NCBI RefSeq assembly: GCF_044377145.1
Contig: NZ_JBILJQ010000007.1
Location: forward strand, 1 to 64,000
Direction: 5' to 3'
Length of the DNA stretch: 64,000 nucleotides
From: Aquimonas sp044377145
GTDB lineage: Bacteria; Pseudomonadota; Gammaproteobacteria; Xanthomonadales; Xanthomonadaceae
Below the pieces are notes generated by a model. That model was not told the DNA's origin. It was given only the letters and a program-made list of their open reading frames with translations, and searched no databases. Below, piece by piece: positions 35,701 through 43,732 of the stretch; within the stretch, counting starts at the first letter, position 1, and each line of letters starts with the position of its first letter. A program made the translations under genes and the position numbers.

Positions 35701-38054
35701 AGGACTGGAACGGCGCGCAAACCACGGTGCAACGTTACGCGACCGACGAACTGCTGAATCTGCAGGGCGAGGACCGCACCCTGCGCACCGTGTTCACCCA
35801 CGATCACTTCGGCCCCTCGACCCATCAGCAGGTCGGCCTGTACGGCGCGATGCTGGTGGAGCCGCAGGGCTCGACCTGGAAGAACGCGGTCACCGGCTGC
35901 CCGATGCCGGACCCCGATGGCGTCTGCGCCAAGCGCGAGGACGGCGGGCCGACCAGCTGGCAGGCGGTGATCGAAACCCATGACAGCCTGCAGAGCTACC
36001 GCGAATTCGCGCTCGCCGTGGCCGACATGCAGTTGGCCTATACGCCGGACAGCCCCAGCGAACCGGGGCGACCGGCCGGCGCCTGGTTCACGACCGCCAG
36101 CGCGGACTTCCCAGCGCAGCTTGATCGCGGCGTGATGCCTGCGGGGCTGTCCGAGGTGTTCACCGCACAGGGCGCGGTTTTGCCGCCCGGGACACAGGTG
36201 ACGGTCACCACGCCGGGCGAGTCCTGGGTGGTGCAGCCGAACGCGGTGGATCAGTTCCAGCTGAGTCTCGACGGTTCGCAGCTGGCCGTGCACAACGCGA
36301 CCTTGCCACTGGGCTGGTCGGCGCCCGCGCAGGCGATCTGGCCGCCCACGGCGCCTTCGCCGGCGAACGGCGTGGCGCCGTACCCGACCATCATTGCCGA
36401 CCCGGGCGGCGGGGGCGATATCGGCCTGTGGACCACCAACTACCGCAACGAGCCGCTGGATGCGCGTATCCAGGGCCCTTCCGCTGCGGGCAGCGCAAGC
36501 ACCAGCGATGCGCAGCGTGCCACCGACACGGCCTTCGCCTATGCCTCGATCGAGCGTCTTGCTCCGCGTCTGAACACTCAGCCCCAGCCCGGCAGCCCGA
36601 TCGATGGCGGCGATAGCGGCTTCCGCTATCCCTCGCAGCCGCTGCTGCCGGAAGGGCCGGACGGCGTACAGCCGACCGATCCCTACACGCCCCTGCTGCG
36701 TGCCTATGCCGGCGACCGGGTGGAAGTACGCACGGTGGTCGGCGCGGTCGATTCACTGCACTCGTTCCGGGTGCAGGGCGCGCGCTGGTGGGCCGAGCCC
36801 AGCTATGAGAATTCCGGCTTCCGCGAAGTCCAGGGCATGGGCATCTCCGAGCACTTCGAGATGATCTTCACCCTGCCACCTGCGGGTGCCTCACCGGGCA
36901 ATCCGCGTTTCGTCGACCAGCTTTACGCCGGCAGTGCGGCCACCCAGGGGCAGGCCAAGGGCAGCTGGGGCCTGTTGCGCAGCTACCAGCAGCCGGTGGC
37001 CGATCTGGTTGCGCTGAAGAGCAATCCGCCGGGGCAGCGCCCGATGCCGGACTTCTACCAGCCGCCCGCCGGCACTCAGGTACGCGAATTCGAGATCGAA
37101 GCGGTGCTGGCGGCAGACGGCAAGTCCTTGCACTACCAGATCGCCGGCCAGCCGCAGACGCCGCTGATCCTGCGGGCTGTCGCCGGTGACTGGATCCGCA
37201 TCACCCTGCACAACCGGCTGGACCCGGCGGCGGTGGCCAAGTTGGGCACCCAGTTCACCGGCAATGCTGCCGGCAATGCTTCGTCGGCAACGATCCAGCC
37301 GTACGCCGCTTCGGCCAATGTCGGCCTGAACCCGATGCTGCTGTCCTACGACAGCGCCTCGGCCGCCGGGCTGAATGTCGGCTTCAACAGTTCTGAGGCC
37401 GGCCAGACGGTGCCGCCCGGCGAGAGCCGCAGCGTGCTGTGGTTTGCCGGTGAGATCCGGCTTCGCTCTGACGGTCAGCGGTCACTGGTGCCGGTCGAGT
37501 TCGGTGGCGTCAACCTGCTGCCGGCCGATCCGCTGCTGCAGTCGTCGTATGGGCTGTACGGTGCGCTGATCGTCGAGCCGATGGGCGCGACCTGGCATGC
37601 CGAAGACGCACATGCGCTGAGCGCGGTGATCCGCGATCCGAGCGGGCAGCCGATGTTCACCGAAGTCGTGGTCAGCGGCGCCCACACCGCCGCTGAAACC
37701 CAGGTGGCGGCGGGCAGCGAGGTCCGGCTGCGCGTGCTCAATCCCGGTGCAGGCTCGCCGGGCACGATGAGCGATAGCACCAACCTGATCGCCATCGAGG
37801 GCCACGGTTGGCCGGAGGAACCCTACCTGCTCGGCTCGCGCGTGATTGCCCGCAATCCGCTGAGCCAATGGATGGGCACCCAGCAGGTGACGCCGCTGGA
37901 AAGCTACACCTTGCTGTTGCCCAGCGCCGGCGGCGAAGCGGCCCTGCCGGGCCAGTACGGCTACTACTACTGGCCGAAGGGGCCATCTGTACCGACCCGG
38001 CTTGGCGTTCTCAAGGTGCAGGCGAAGGCTGCAACCGTTCCGGGAGCGCCGTGA
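32703..38054 (+). CDS. Giant multi-domain multicopper oxidase (MofA/McoA/MnxG-like)
   Basis: A 1783-aa exported protein with many cupredoxin domains. Signal peptide is at about residues 1-30; the ATG at 32703 gives it, with GAGGGG upstream. Copper ligands visible: HVHHQHAHQW (527-536), HCHIYPHFAQGM (581-592, the type-1 HCHxxxHxxxxM pattern with axial Met592), WHTN (895-897), HIH (920-922) and HDHFGPSTHQ (1033 on). Ordinary laccases have about 500-600 residues; this length is typical of the large bacterial oxidases that oxidise Mn(II), such as Leptothrix MofA and Pseudomonas McoA and MnxG. The substrate here is inferred: Mn(II) is the best guess, with phenols, other metals or polymers also possible. 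It is first in an operon with propeller, SCO1 and cytochrome genes; the stop overlaps the next start (GTGA). Confidence 0.88.
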   Translation: MDTQQAKFRLTAAGLLATMLLAVAPALFAAQLEVLGAQTARGVGDRVIRVDLVALQVTVPNNRLGAQMEGAQIYALARDVEPISSKADASAQQGPADASALQPGAVQVRSYKRPRPLVLRANLGDILEIHFRNLLPTGTPGPSGSDAGVQILGLDWLDADNGTRIAPGAEHVYRFLANEEGVFMLFSPNGKSIPASQADYYLFGAVNVQPREAEWYRSQVTREDLRLATYQVSTRFMRRYWDARGEGICRQYLGSEATGLPAGMQLRRQSLREGNRWYCPEPGVETGWELMYPLQPAQSTEKTVVVRIGSDGLLRTQTRQPVVDYQAVYPQGHPRRGSPILNMLARSRVDGSYEIAHSDLTAMITGPGTGSFPYYLNSPSFRLNPATPNRRHPYREFTVAYHISPNTAQAFEAFNTGPLVNTLAAGADAFGLNYGITGIGSAIYANRTGRGPMGINGDGVDLLFEEFFLSSWAIGDPAVLVDVPANDPQGRRATRAYYPDDPSNVYHSYMRDRVKMRVLNAGSVAPHVHHQHAHQWLHSPDSADSHYLDSQMINPGSTYTLEMTYNGSGNRNLTVGDSIFHCHIYPHFAQGMWGLWRVHDVFEEGTELDAEGRPVPGARALPDGEIVAGTPIPALVPMPTLGMAPMPAPVRLVDNGRRIEVLPSRVDARGEPEYINPGFPFFVPGVAGHRAPHPPMDFAWRETAEGEPLLYAEAAAPPFRKPGDRVYLDGGLPRHLVLGGETAREYHSRWDFSKDIALYDDAGKLVAGKLLAMELPEQGTPVERAAMAAHATRTHATHLPDGMPGNFTLNGLPPVPGAPYAAPDVDDDGNSTFEVRRYKAAVVQRDVVFNKQGWHYPQQRFITLLEDVKPTVDGSRPPEPFFFRANTGETVEFWHTNLVPKYYELDDFQVRTPTDILGQHIHLVKFDVTSSDGAGNGFNYEDGTFSPDEVRERIDTINAAGGLYHFDPRVQGKGQQRTQLEVTPYQESYGTVLGDPPAGQDWNGAQTTVQRYATDELLNLQGEDRTLRTVFTHDHFGPSTHQQVGLYGAMLVEPQGSTWKNAVTGCPMPDPDGVCAKREDGGPTSWQAVIETHDSLQSYREFALAVADMQLAYTPDSPSEPGRPAGAWFTTASADFPAQLDRGVMPAGLSEVFTAQGAVLPPGTQVTVTTPGESWVVQPNAVDQFQLSLDGSQLAVHNATLPLGWSAPAQAIWPPTAPSPANGVAPYPTIIADPGGGGDIGLWTTNYRNEPLDARIQGPSAAGSASTSDAQRATDTAFAYASIERLAPRLNTQPQPGSPIDGGDSGFRYPSQPLLPEGPDGVQPTDPYTPLLRAYAGDRVEVRTVVGAVDSLHSFRVQGARWWAEPSYENSGFREVQGMGISEHFEMIFTLPPAGASPGNPRFVDQLYAGSAATQGQAKGSWGLLRSYQQPVADLVALKSNPPGQRPMPDFYQPPAGTQVREFEIEAVLAADGKSLHYQIAGQPQTPLILRAVAGDWIRITLHNRLDPAAVAKLGTQFTGNAAGNASSATIQPYAASANVGLNPMLLSYDSASAAGLNVGFNSSEAGQTVPPGESRSVLWFAGEIRLRSDGQRSLVPVEFGGVNLLPADPLLQSSYGLYGALIVEPMGATWHAEDAHALSAVIRDPSGQPMFTEVVVSGAHTAAETQVAAGSEVRLRVLNPGAGSPGTMSDSTNLIAIEGHGWPEEPYLLGSRVIARNPLSQWMGTQQVTPLESYTLLLPSAGGEAALPGQYGYYYWPKGPSVPTRLGVLKVQAKAATVPGAP

Positions 38055-39733
38055 TCAGACCGGGCAGGGCTGTGTTTGCATGCATCGCCTTCGCTGGCCT
38101 GATCGCGCTCGGGCCGGCGGCTCGGGCCTTGGACCAGGTCCAACAGGCCGAGCAGCAGGGCGTGCGGATCGAACTGCACACCGCGCAGACTGCTGAAGCG
38201 ACCCTGCAGGTCGCACTTGAGCTGCGCGATGCCACTGCCGGCACTGGCTTGAGTGGGCTGCGACCGGCGGCGTGGCTGGTCAGTCGCGACCCGTCGGAAG
38301 CATCGGCTGAGCGTGATGCGGCGGGTTCGGAGCATTCGATATGCCGGCACAAGGCGCGCAGCCTGCTCGGTGGCAGCCTGTTTGCCCGGCCAGAACTCGA
38401 CCTCAACGGCTATGAAGTATTGGTGCTCAACGAGGACGCCTCCTTGAGCGCGGTCGAGCCGAACTTCGGATTCGGCGGCGCGCGTGAGCTGGCCCATATC
38501 GATCTGCCGGCGCCCGCATTTGACTGGGTTCTGGACCGGCAACAGCGCCGTGTCTATCTGAGTCTGCCTGGCGCCGCACAGGTGGCCCGCCTCGACCTGC
38601 AGGACTGGTCGCTCGAAACGGTCGAGCTCGGCAAGCGACGTACCGGCGCTTTGCTGCTGGACGCCGATGAGCGGCATCTGTGGGTCGCCGTGGATGGCGG
38701 CGTGGTCGCGCTCCACGCGGCGACGTTGGAGGTTCGCGCGCAGATCGAGACCCATCCGGCCGAACTCGGGCCGCCGACCGAGCTGTTGAGTTCGACCGAC
38801 GGACGACGCCTGGTCGTGGGCCATCGCGAGTCGCGCATGCTGGTGTTGATCGATGGCTTGAGCCGTCGCCTGCAGCGTCGGATCGAACTCGATACTCCTC
38901 CGCTGTCGGCGGCGTTTTCAGCGCTGGCCCAGCGTTTCTATCTGACCCTGGCGGCAGGCAGCGGTGTGGGCGACGGGATGCTGGTGTCCATCAGCGCGCG
39001 CCCCCCGCATCCGGTGATGCGCGTGCCCAGCCTGCCGGGTCCTGGCTTGATCCGCTTTGCGGGCGAAGGCCGTTACGGCCTGATCGTGCATCCGCAGCAG
39101 CAGCGGCTGTCGATCCTCGACAGCGCGCAGGATCAGATCGTGCAAAGCGCGCGTCTGGACGGCCAGCCCGACCAGATCGCGTTCTCCGATGAGCTGGCCT
39201 ATCTGCGGCTGCGCGATCGCAGCCAGCTGCTGATGGTGCCGCTGGCCGCGATCGGTCAGGCCGGGCAGCCGATCCCGACCTTCGACACCGTCGGTGGCGA
39301 TCGCGGATTTGTCGACGGCTTCCGCAGCGTGGCGGCGGCCGGCCTTGCGGCGGTGCCGAGCGGCGGAGCCATGCTGATCGCCAATCCGGGCGATCGCGCG
39401 GTGTACTTCTACAAGGAGGGGCTGGCCGCACCCATGGGCCAGTTCGGCACCAGCGACCGCTCCGCGCGCGCGGTGCTGGCGATCGATCGCAGCCTGCGCG
39501 AGCGGGAAGCCGCGGGCCGCTACGAAACCGTGGCGAAGCCCCCGGCCGCCGGTGAGTACGAACTGGTGCTGTTCGTCAATGCGCCGCGGATCGTCCAGTG
39601 CTTTCCCGTACGCATCGAGGGGGGATCGCCAGCCGCGGAGCGCGCAGCGCACCGCTCGCCGCGCTCCGCTCGAACATCCACTGCAGCAGCATCCATCGCG
39701 TCCGCCAGACCGCCCGCTCCGGAGAGTCCATGA
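38051..39733 (+). CDS. Secreted beta-propeller-like protein (YncE/NHL type)
   Basis: A 560-aa protein starting at GTG, which overlaps the oxidase stop by four bases (GTGA). The N-terminus has a signal peptide (about 1-26, cleaved near ARA-LDQ). The middle (about 130-470) consists of repeating strands such as RRVYLSLPGAAQVARLDLQDW, DERHLWVAVDGGVVAL and GRRLVVGHRESRMLVLIDG, the pattern of a YVTN/YncE-like propeller. A C-terminal beta domain follows (EYELVLFVNAPRIVQCFPVRI). No catalytic residue or cofactor motif was found. It probably docks to, or matures, the copper oxidase; propeller proteins of this kind also accompany other exported redox enzymes. Its own stop overlaps the SCO1 start (ATGA). 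Confidence 0.75.
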   Translation: MIRPGRAVFACIAFAGLIALGPAARALDQVQQAEQQGVRIELHTAQTAEATLQVALELRDATAGTGLSGLRPAAWLVSRDPSEASAERDAAGSEHSICRHKARSLLGGSLFARPELDLNGYEVLVLNEDASLSAVEPNFGFGGARELAHIDLPAPAFDWVLDRQQRRVYLSLPGAAQVARLDLQDWSLETVELGKRRTGALLLDADERHLWVAVDGGVVALHAATLEVRAQIETHPAELGPPTELLSSTDGRRLVVGHRESRMLVLIDGLSRRLQRRIELDTPPLSAAFSALAQRFYLTLAAGSGVGDGMLVSISARPPHPVMRVPSLPGPGLIRFAGEGRYGLIVHPQQQRLSILDSAQDQIVQSARLDGQPDQIAFSDELAYLRLRDRSQLLMVPLAAIGQAGQPIPTFDTVGGDRGFVDGFRSVAAAGLAAVPSGGAMLIANPGDRAVYFYKEGLAAPMGQFGTSDRSARAVLAIDRSLREREAAGRYETVAKPPAAGEYELVLFVNAPRIVQCFPVRIEGGSPAAERAAHRSPRSARTSTAAASIASARPPAPESP

Positions 39734-40311
39734 AGTACCGCCCTTCTCTGTTGCTCGCCCTGCTGCTGGTCAGCCTGTCTGCGCCGCCTCTGCGCGCCGA
39801 AGAAGGCGCGACCGAAGCTCCGCCGCCCGCCCTGCAGCTGGATTTCCCCGATGTCGAGCTGGTCGATGCCTCGGGCCGCAGCCTGCGCTACTACCCCGAG
39901 TTGATTGCGGATCGGATCGTCGCCGTGCAGTTCATCTTCACCCGCTGCAAGTTCGTCTGCCCGCTGCTTGGCAGCCATTTCCGACGCGTACAGGAGCTGA
40001 TCGGCGAACCCATCGGCGGGCCGGTGCGCCTGCTGTCGATCAGCGTCGATCCCTTGAACGACTCACCGGAACGCCTGCAGGCCTGGGCGCAGCAGCACCG
40101 TGCCGGACCGGGCTGGAGCCAACTCACCGGTGGCCGCAGCGAGATCGACACAGTATTGAAGGCACTCGGTGCTTACGCTGCTGATCGAGAGGATCACACC
40201 TCGTTCGTGCTGGTCGGCGATGCGCGCAGTGGCGACTGGCGGCGCATGGACGGCATGAGCGCTCCGCAGTCGATCGCCGATGAAATCTCGCGCCTGTTGG
40301 CGGCGCGCTAG
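39730..40311 (+). CDS. SCO1/SenC/PrrC-family copper chaperone
   Basis: A 193-aa thioredoxin-fold copper carrier. Signal peptide is about residues 1-23. The copper ligands are Cys73 and Cys77 in TRCKFVCP and His156 in EDHTSF; all three are present. The LLSISVDPLNDSPERL segment is typical of the family. SCO proteins load copper into cytochrome oxidase or other exported copper enzymes; here the adjacent giant oxidase is the likely client. Start at ATG overlaps the preceding stop by four bases. Confidence 0.92.
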   Translation: MKYRPSLLLALLLVSLSAPPLRAEEGATEAPPPALQLDFPDVELVDASGRSLRYYPELIADRIVAVQFIFTRCKFVCPLLGSHFRRVQELIGEPIGGPVRLLSISVDPLNDSPERLQAWAQQHRAGPGWSQLTGGRSEIDTVLKALGAYAADREDHTSFVLVGDARSGDWRRMDGMSAPQSIADEISRLLAAR

Positions 40312-41757
40312 TTGCGAGCCGTGGCTTGCACGCGCAAAGGGTGGTGGTCAGTCGTGTTGCTCAGCTGCTGGCTTGCGCCGTACGCCCACGCCGATGAGCC
40401 GGAACTGCGCACGCTGGGCGCCGCGGTGTTCGAGCGTGGCGAGATCGCCGCCGCCTCTTCGGTGACGCTCGGCGATGCGGAGATCGAGGTCGATGCGAAG
40501 CTGTTCGCCTGCGCGAACTGCCACGGCGCCGATGCCCGCGGGCGAATCGAGGGCGGTGTCGCCGCGCCACAGATCCTGTGGTCACATCTGCACAAGCCCT
40601 ATCCGGTGCTCGGCGGCCGTTTTCGCTGGCGCCCGGGCTACAGCGAGGAGAGCTTCGCGCGCGCGCTGCAGCACGGCCTCGATCCCGCCGAACAGGTTCT
40701 GGCTTGGGCGATGCCGCGATATCGGCTGCAGGCCAATGAGGTGGCCGGCCTGCTTGCCTACCTGCGCGCGCTGGACGCGGGGGCGGCGACGATGGTGCAG
40801 ATTGGAGTGCGTCTGCCGGTGGCCACGCATCCGGCGGCGCAGCAGCGCAACCAGGCGATGCGGGCGGTACTGGAGGCCTATGCCGCCGAGCTTGAGGTTC
40901 GCGGTGGCATCTATCACCGCAGAATCGAATGGCGGTTTCTCGAGCTCGATCAGCCCTTCGCCGAGCCCTTGCTGGCCGGCCTGGATCTGGCCCTGGACCC
41001 GGTCAACGCAGCACCCAAGCCCGCTGACCGGGTGCCGGTGATTGCGCTGTTCGCATCGGCCGGAGATTCGGAGTCTTCGCGGTATGCGCTCTACTCGGGA
41101 ACAGACGCCCGGGCCGAGGCCTTGCGTCAGCATGCCCAGGCTCTGGGCGTCGAAGTCTGGCCGGCCGGCACCCAGCCTGCCTCGCTGCGATCACCCTCGG
41201 TCGCCCTGCTGCACGAGGGCAGTGCAACCCCGGCGCTGGCAGCGTGGCTTCAGACTCAGCCGGAGGATCGCGTTCTGCTTCTGACTCACTGGCTGGAGAG
41301 CGCGGCCCTGATCGAGCTTGCAGCGCGCTACCCGGGCTCCGTCCACGTGGCGGTGCCGCCCACCGTGGAGTTGGCGGGAAGCGCTGGCCGAGAGCTGTTC
41401 AGAAGGCTCGGCGCGCTTCGGCCACTGCCGCGTGAGCACGCGCTGGCCCAGCTGTGGACGCTGGCGGCCGCCCGCAGCCTGGGAGCCGTGCTGGAGGAGG
41501 CCGGCGGCGAGGTGCACAGCCAGCGCGTCAGCGCGATTCTGGAAACCTGGCATCGCCGCGATATCGGCCTCGGACCGGCGCTGAGTTTTTCGTCCGCACG
41601 CCGGATTGGCGCACCCGGTGCGGTCGTGCTGCAGCTGCGGCAGGGCAGGGTGCAGGGTTGGCACTGGGTCGATCTCGATCATCCACGTTCGCCCGGCTTG
41701 GCAATGCCACCGACGCACCAGACTCCACCTGGATCTGCACCTGAGGCGGGCGAATGA
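40312..41757 (+). CDS. Cytochrome c fused to a periplasmic-binding-protein-like domain
   Basis: A 481-aa exported protein. The start appears to be TTG directly after the SCO1 stop; a GTG three codons later is an alternative. Signal peptide is at about 10-27. A cytochrome c domain (about 33-165) has CANCH (67-71) and a probable axial Met in WAMPRY. The rest (about 170-470) reads like a substrate-binding protein of the amino-acid-ABC type (RVPVIALFASAGDSE, SVALLHEGSA, DRVLLLTHWLES, RYPGSVHVAVPP). The fusion suggests an electron carrier that also binds a small ligand. It is last in the oxidase operon and probably accepts electrons from it. Confidence 0.75.
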   Translation: MRAVACTRKGWWSVVLLSCWLAPYAHADEPELRTLGAAVFERGEIAAASSVTLGDAEIEVDAKLFACANCHGADARGRIEGGVAAPQILWSHLHKPYPVLGGRFRWRPGYSEESFARALQHGLDPAEQVLAWAMPRYRLQANEVAGLLAYLRALDAGAATMVQIGVRLPVATHPAAQQRNQAMRAVLEAYAAELEVRGGIYHRRIEWRFLELDQPFAEPLLAGLDLALDPVNAAPKPADRVPVIALFASAGDSESSRYALYSGTDARAEALRQHAQALGVEVWPAGTQPASLRSPSVALLHEGSATPALAAWLQTQPEDRVLLLTHWLESAALIELAARYPGSVHVAVPPTVELAGSAGRELFRRLGALRPLPREHALAQLWTLAAARSLGAVLEEAGGEVHSQRVSAILETWHRRDIGLGPALSFSSARRIGAPGAVVLQLRQGRVQGWHWVDLDHPRSPGLAMPPTHQTPPGSAPEAGE

Positions 41758-41805
41758 CGCTCAGCACGAGCAGGAGAACCCGATCTGGCCGAACCCCGCT
41801 GCTGA

Positions 41806-41835
41806 CGATTCCCGACGCCCGATGCCCCATTCCCC
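41806..41835. repeat. Inverted GGGAATC-type repeat arm
   Basis: Units of the ATTCCCGA type (reverse orientation) sit between two convergent genes. They match the arms seen at 13511-13585 and 50171-50200. Confidence 0.6.
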
Positions 41836-41842
41836 GCGCCAA

Positions 41843-43579
41843 TCAAACCACCATCACCCGATTCTTGCCCGCATGCTTGGCCGCGTACATCGCCTTGTCT
41901 GCGCGCTCGATGACCTGCGCTGGGTCTTCATGGGCGTCGAAGTCGGTGACGCCCGCGCTGAAGGTCAGCAGCAGCTTGTGCGCATTGGCGAGGAAGAAGC
42001 GCTTGGTCAGCTCGCGCTGTAGCCGCACCACCACCGCTTGCGCTTCCTCCGCGCCGATGCCCGGCAGCAGCAGCACGAATTCCTCGCCGCCGTAGCGCAC
42101 CACCGAATCATTGGCGCGCAAGGTGTCGCGCAGCACCGTGGTCAGGTGGCGCAGCACTTCATCGCCAACCAGGTGGCCGTGGGTGTCGTTGATCTCTTTG
42201 AAGTTGTCGACATCGAGCACGGCGACGCACAGGCGCGTGCCCATCCGCTGCATGCGCGAGATCTCACGCGCCAGTGCCTCGTCCAGGCCTTTGCGGTTGA
42301 GCGCACCGGTCAGCGGGTCGTGGCGTACCAGCTGGCTGGTCTCTTCCAGCTCGCGCCGCAGCACGACCATGCTTTGGTTGGCCGCCTCCACTCGCTCGCG
42401 CAGCACTACGAGTTCGCGCGCCGAGCGCGCTGCCGTATCGCGGGTCGCTTCGGTGTGGACGAGCAGCTCCTGCACCAGCCCGGCGAGCTGATCGAGGTGA
42501 TCGGCTGCGGCGATCCGGCTCGCACAGTCGGCCAGCACATCGTGGTAGCCGGAGGTGCTGTCGGTGAGTTGGCCAAGTTGATCGATGAAGCCGCTCAGCA
42601 TCAGCTTCAGGCGTTGCTGCGCATCGGCGATCTGGCGGGTCAGATCGCCCTGCTTCTCGATCACCTTGCGCAGGCGGCGGCCGACTTCCTCCAGCGCGCG
42701 TATGTCGAGCGCGCCGCCGAGTGCTTCGGACAGCAGGCTCATCTGGCCATGCAGCCAGTGATCTTCCACCACCAGCAGGCGGATGTTGTCGATGATCAGG
42801 CGCAGCAGCTCGATCAACGCTGCGCGCAGGCTGGCCTCCGACTCGCGCGCCAGCTCCAGACCTTCGCCCAGACGCTTGAGCTGCAGAATCAGTGTTGCCT
42901 CGTCAGCGGGCACGCTGCCCGCCATCAGGCGCTGGCTGAGCTCGCTGGCTTCTTCGGCCAAGGCTGGCTGCGCGGCCAGCATGGGCGCTACGCCGCTGCG
43001 CAGCAGGTTGCCCAACAGCGCGCTGAAGCCATCGCCCGGGTTCGGCGGTGGCGGAGCGCGGTAGCCACGTCGCCAGTCGCGCAGCAGAGCGTCCAGACGG
43101 CGGTGGATCTGGACCGACTCCAGCGGCAGTGCCAGCACCTGCAGCAAGGATTGCAGGCGTACCGAGCGCTCATTGATGGCGCGCTCGGAGTCGAGCTCGC
43201 GCAGCAGATCCAGCAGCAGGCTGGCCCAGGGCAGTTCGGTATCGAAGGCGTCCTGCAGCGCGCTGGACAAGCCATTGCGCAGGCTGGCCCAACTGCCGTG
43301 GGCGATGGCGCGCTCGAACTGGCGCGCGACCGCCAGCAGCGACGGATTGCCGCGCGGCAGCGCGTTGGCGACGCCGCGCAGGGCTTCGGCCGGGAAGACG
43401 TCGGGTGCTTCCTCGCCAACGATCTGCTGGTAGACGCGCTGGTAGTTCTCGGGCGTGGGCGGCAGGCGACGCGCAGCAAGCTGCTTGAGCGTCTCGCGCG
43501 CAATCTCCGACGGTGCCGCGCGGGGCGCGCCCGAGCTGCCAGAGCTGCCAGAGCCGGAATTGTTCGGGTCAGTAGGCAT
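41843..43579 (-). CDS. Cytoplasmic diguanylate cyclase (GGDEF) with helical N-terminus
   Basis: A 578-aa protein that would make cyclic di-GMP. No signal peptide or membrane segment is seen. The N-terminus begins with a Ser/Gly-rich tail and an ARRLPPTPENYQRVYQQ helix, then a long mostly helical region (about 60-410) with coiled-coil character just before the catalytic domain. The GGDEF domain (about 415-578) has an intact active site, GGEEF (497-501). An RxxD inhibitory site is not obvious. The start at MPTDPNN avoids a long unlikely upstream extension. It lies 153 nt after the larger cyclase gene and points the same way; joint transcription is possible. Confidence 0.9.
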   Translation of the reverse strand: MPTDPNNSGSGSSGSSGAPRAAPSEIARETLKQLAARRLPPTPENYQRVYQQIVGEEAPDVFPAEALRGVANALPRGNPSLLAVARQFERAIAHGSWASLRNGLSSALQDAFDTELPWASLLLDLLRELDSERAINERSVRLQSLLQVLALPLESVQIHRRLDALLRDWRRGYRAPPPPNPGDGFSALLGNLLRSGVAPMLAAQPALAEEASELSQRLMAGSVPADEATLILQLKRLGEGLELARESEASLRAALIELLRLIIDNIRLLVVEDHWLHGQMSLLSEALGGALDIRALEEVGRRLRKVIEKQGDLTRQIADAQQRLKLMLSGFIDQLGQLTDSTSGYHDVLADCASRIAAADHLDQLAGLVQELLVHTEATRDTAARSARELVVLRERVEAANQSMVVLRRELEETSQLVRHDPLTGALNRKGLDEALAREISRMQRMGTRLCVAVLDVDNFKEINDTHGHLVGDEVLRHLTTVLRDTLRANDSVVRYGGEEFVLLLPGIGAEEAQAVVVRLQRELTKRFFLANAHKLLLTFSAGVTDFDAHEDPAQVIERADKAMYAAKHAGKNRVMVV

Positions 43580-43732
43580 GCGGGCCGGGCCGGCGATGAA
43601 CGCCAGAATCGTACACGCTTGCGCCCGCCATCGAGCGCCTGCTCGGAGCCGTGAGACCGCCCTTGCTGCGGACCTCAGCGGCAACGCTGACGCGCGCCGG
43701 GGTGGCGCCGGTTCCACTGGCGCGAATGGGCT

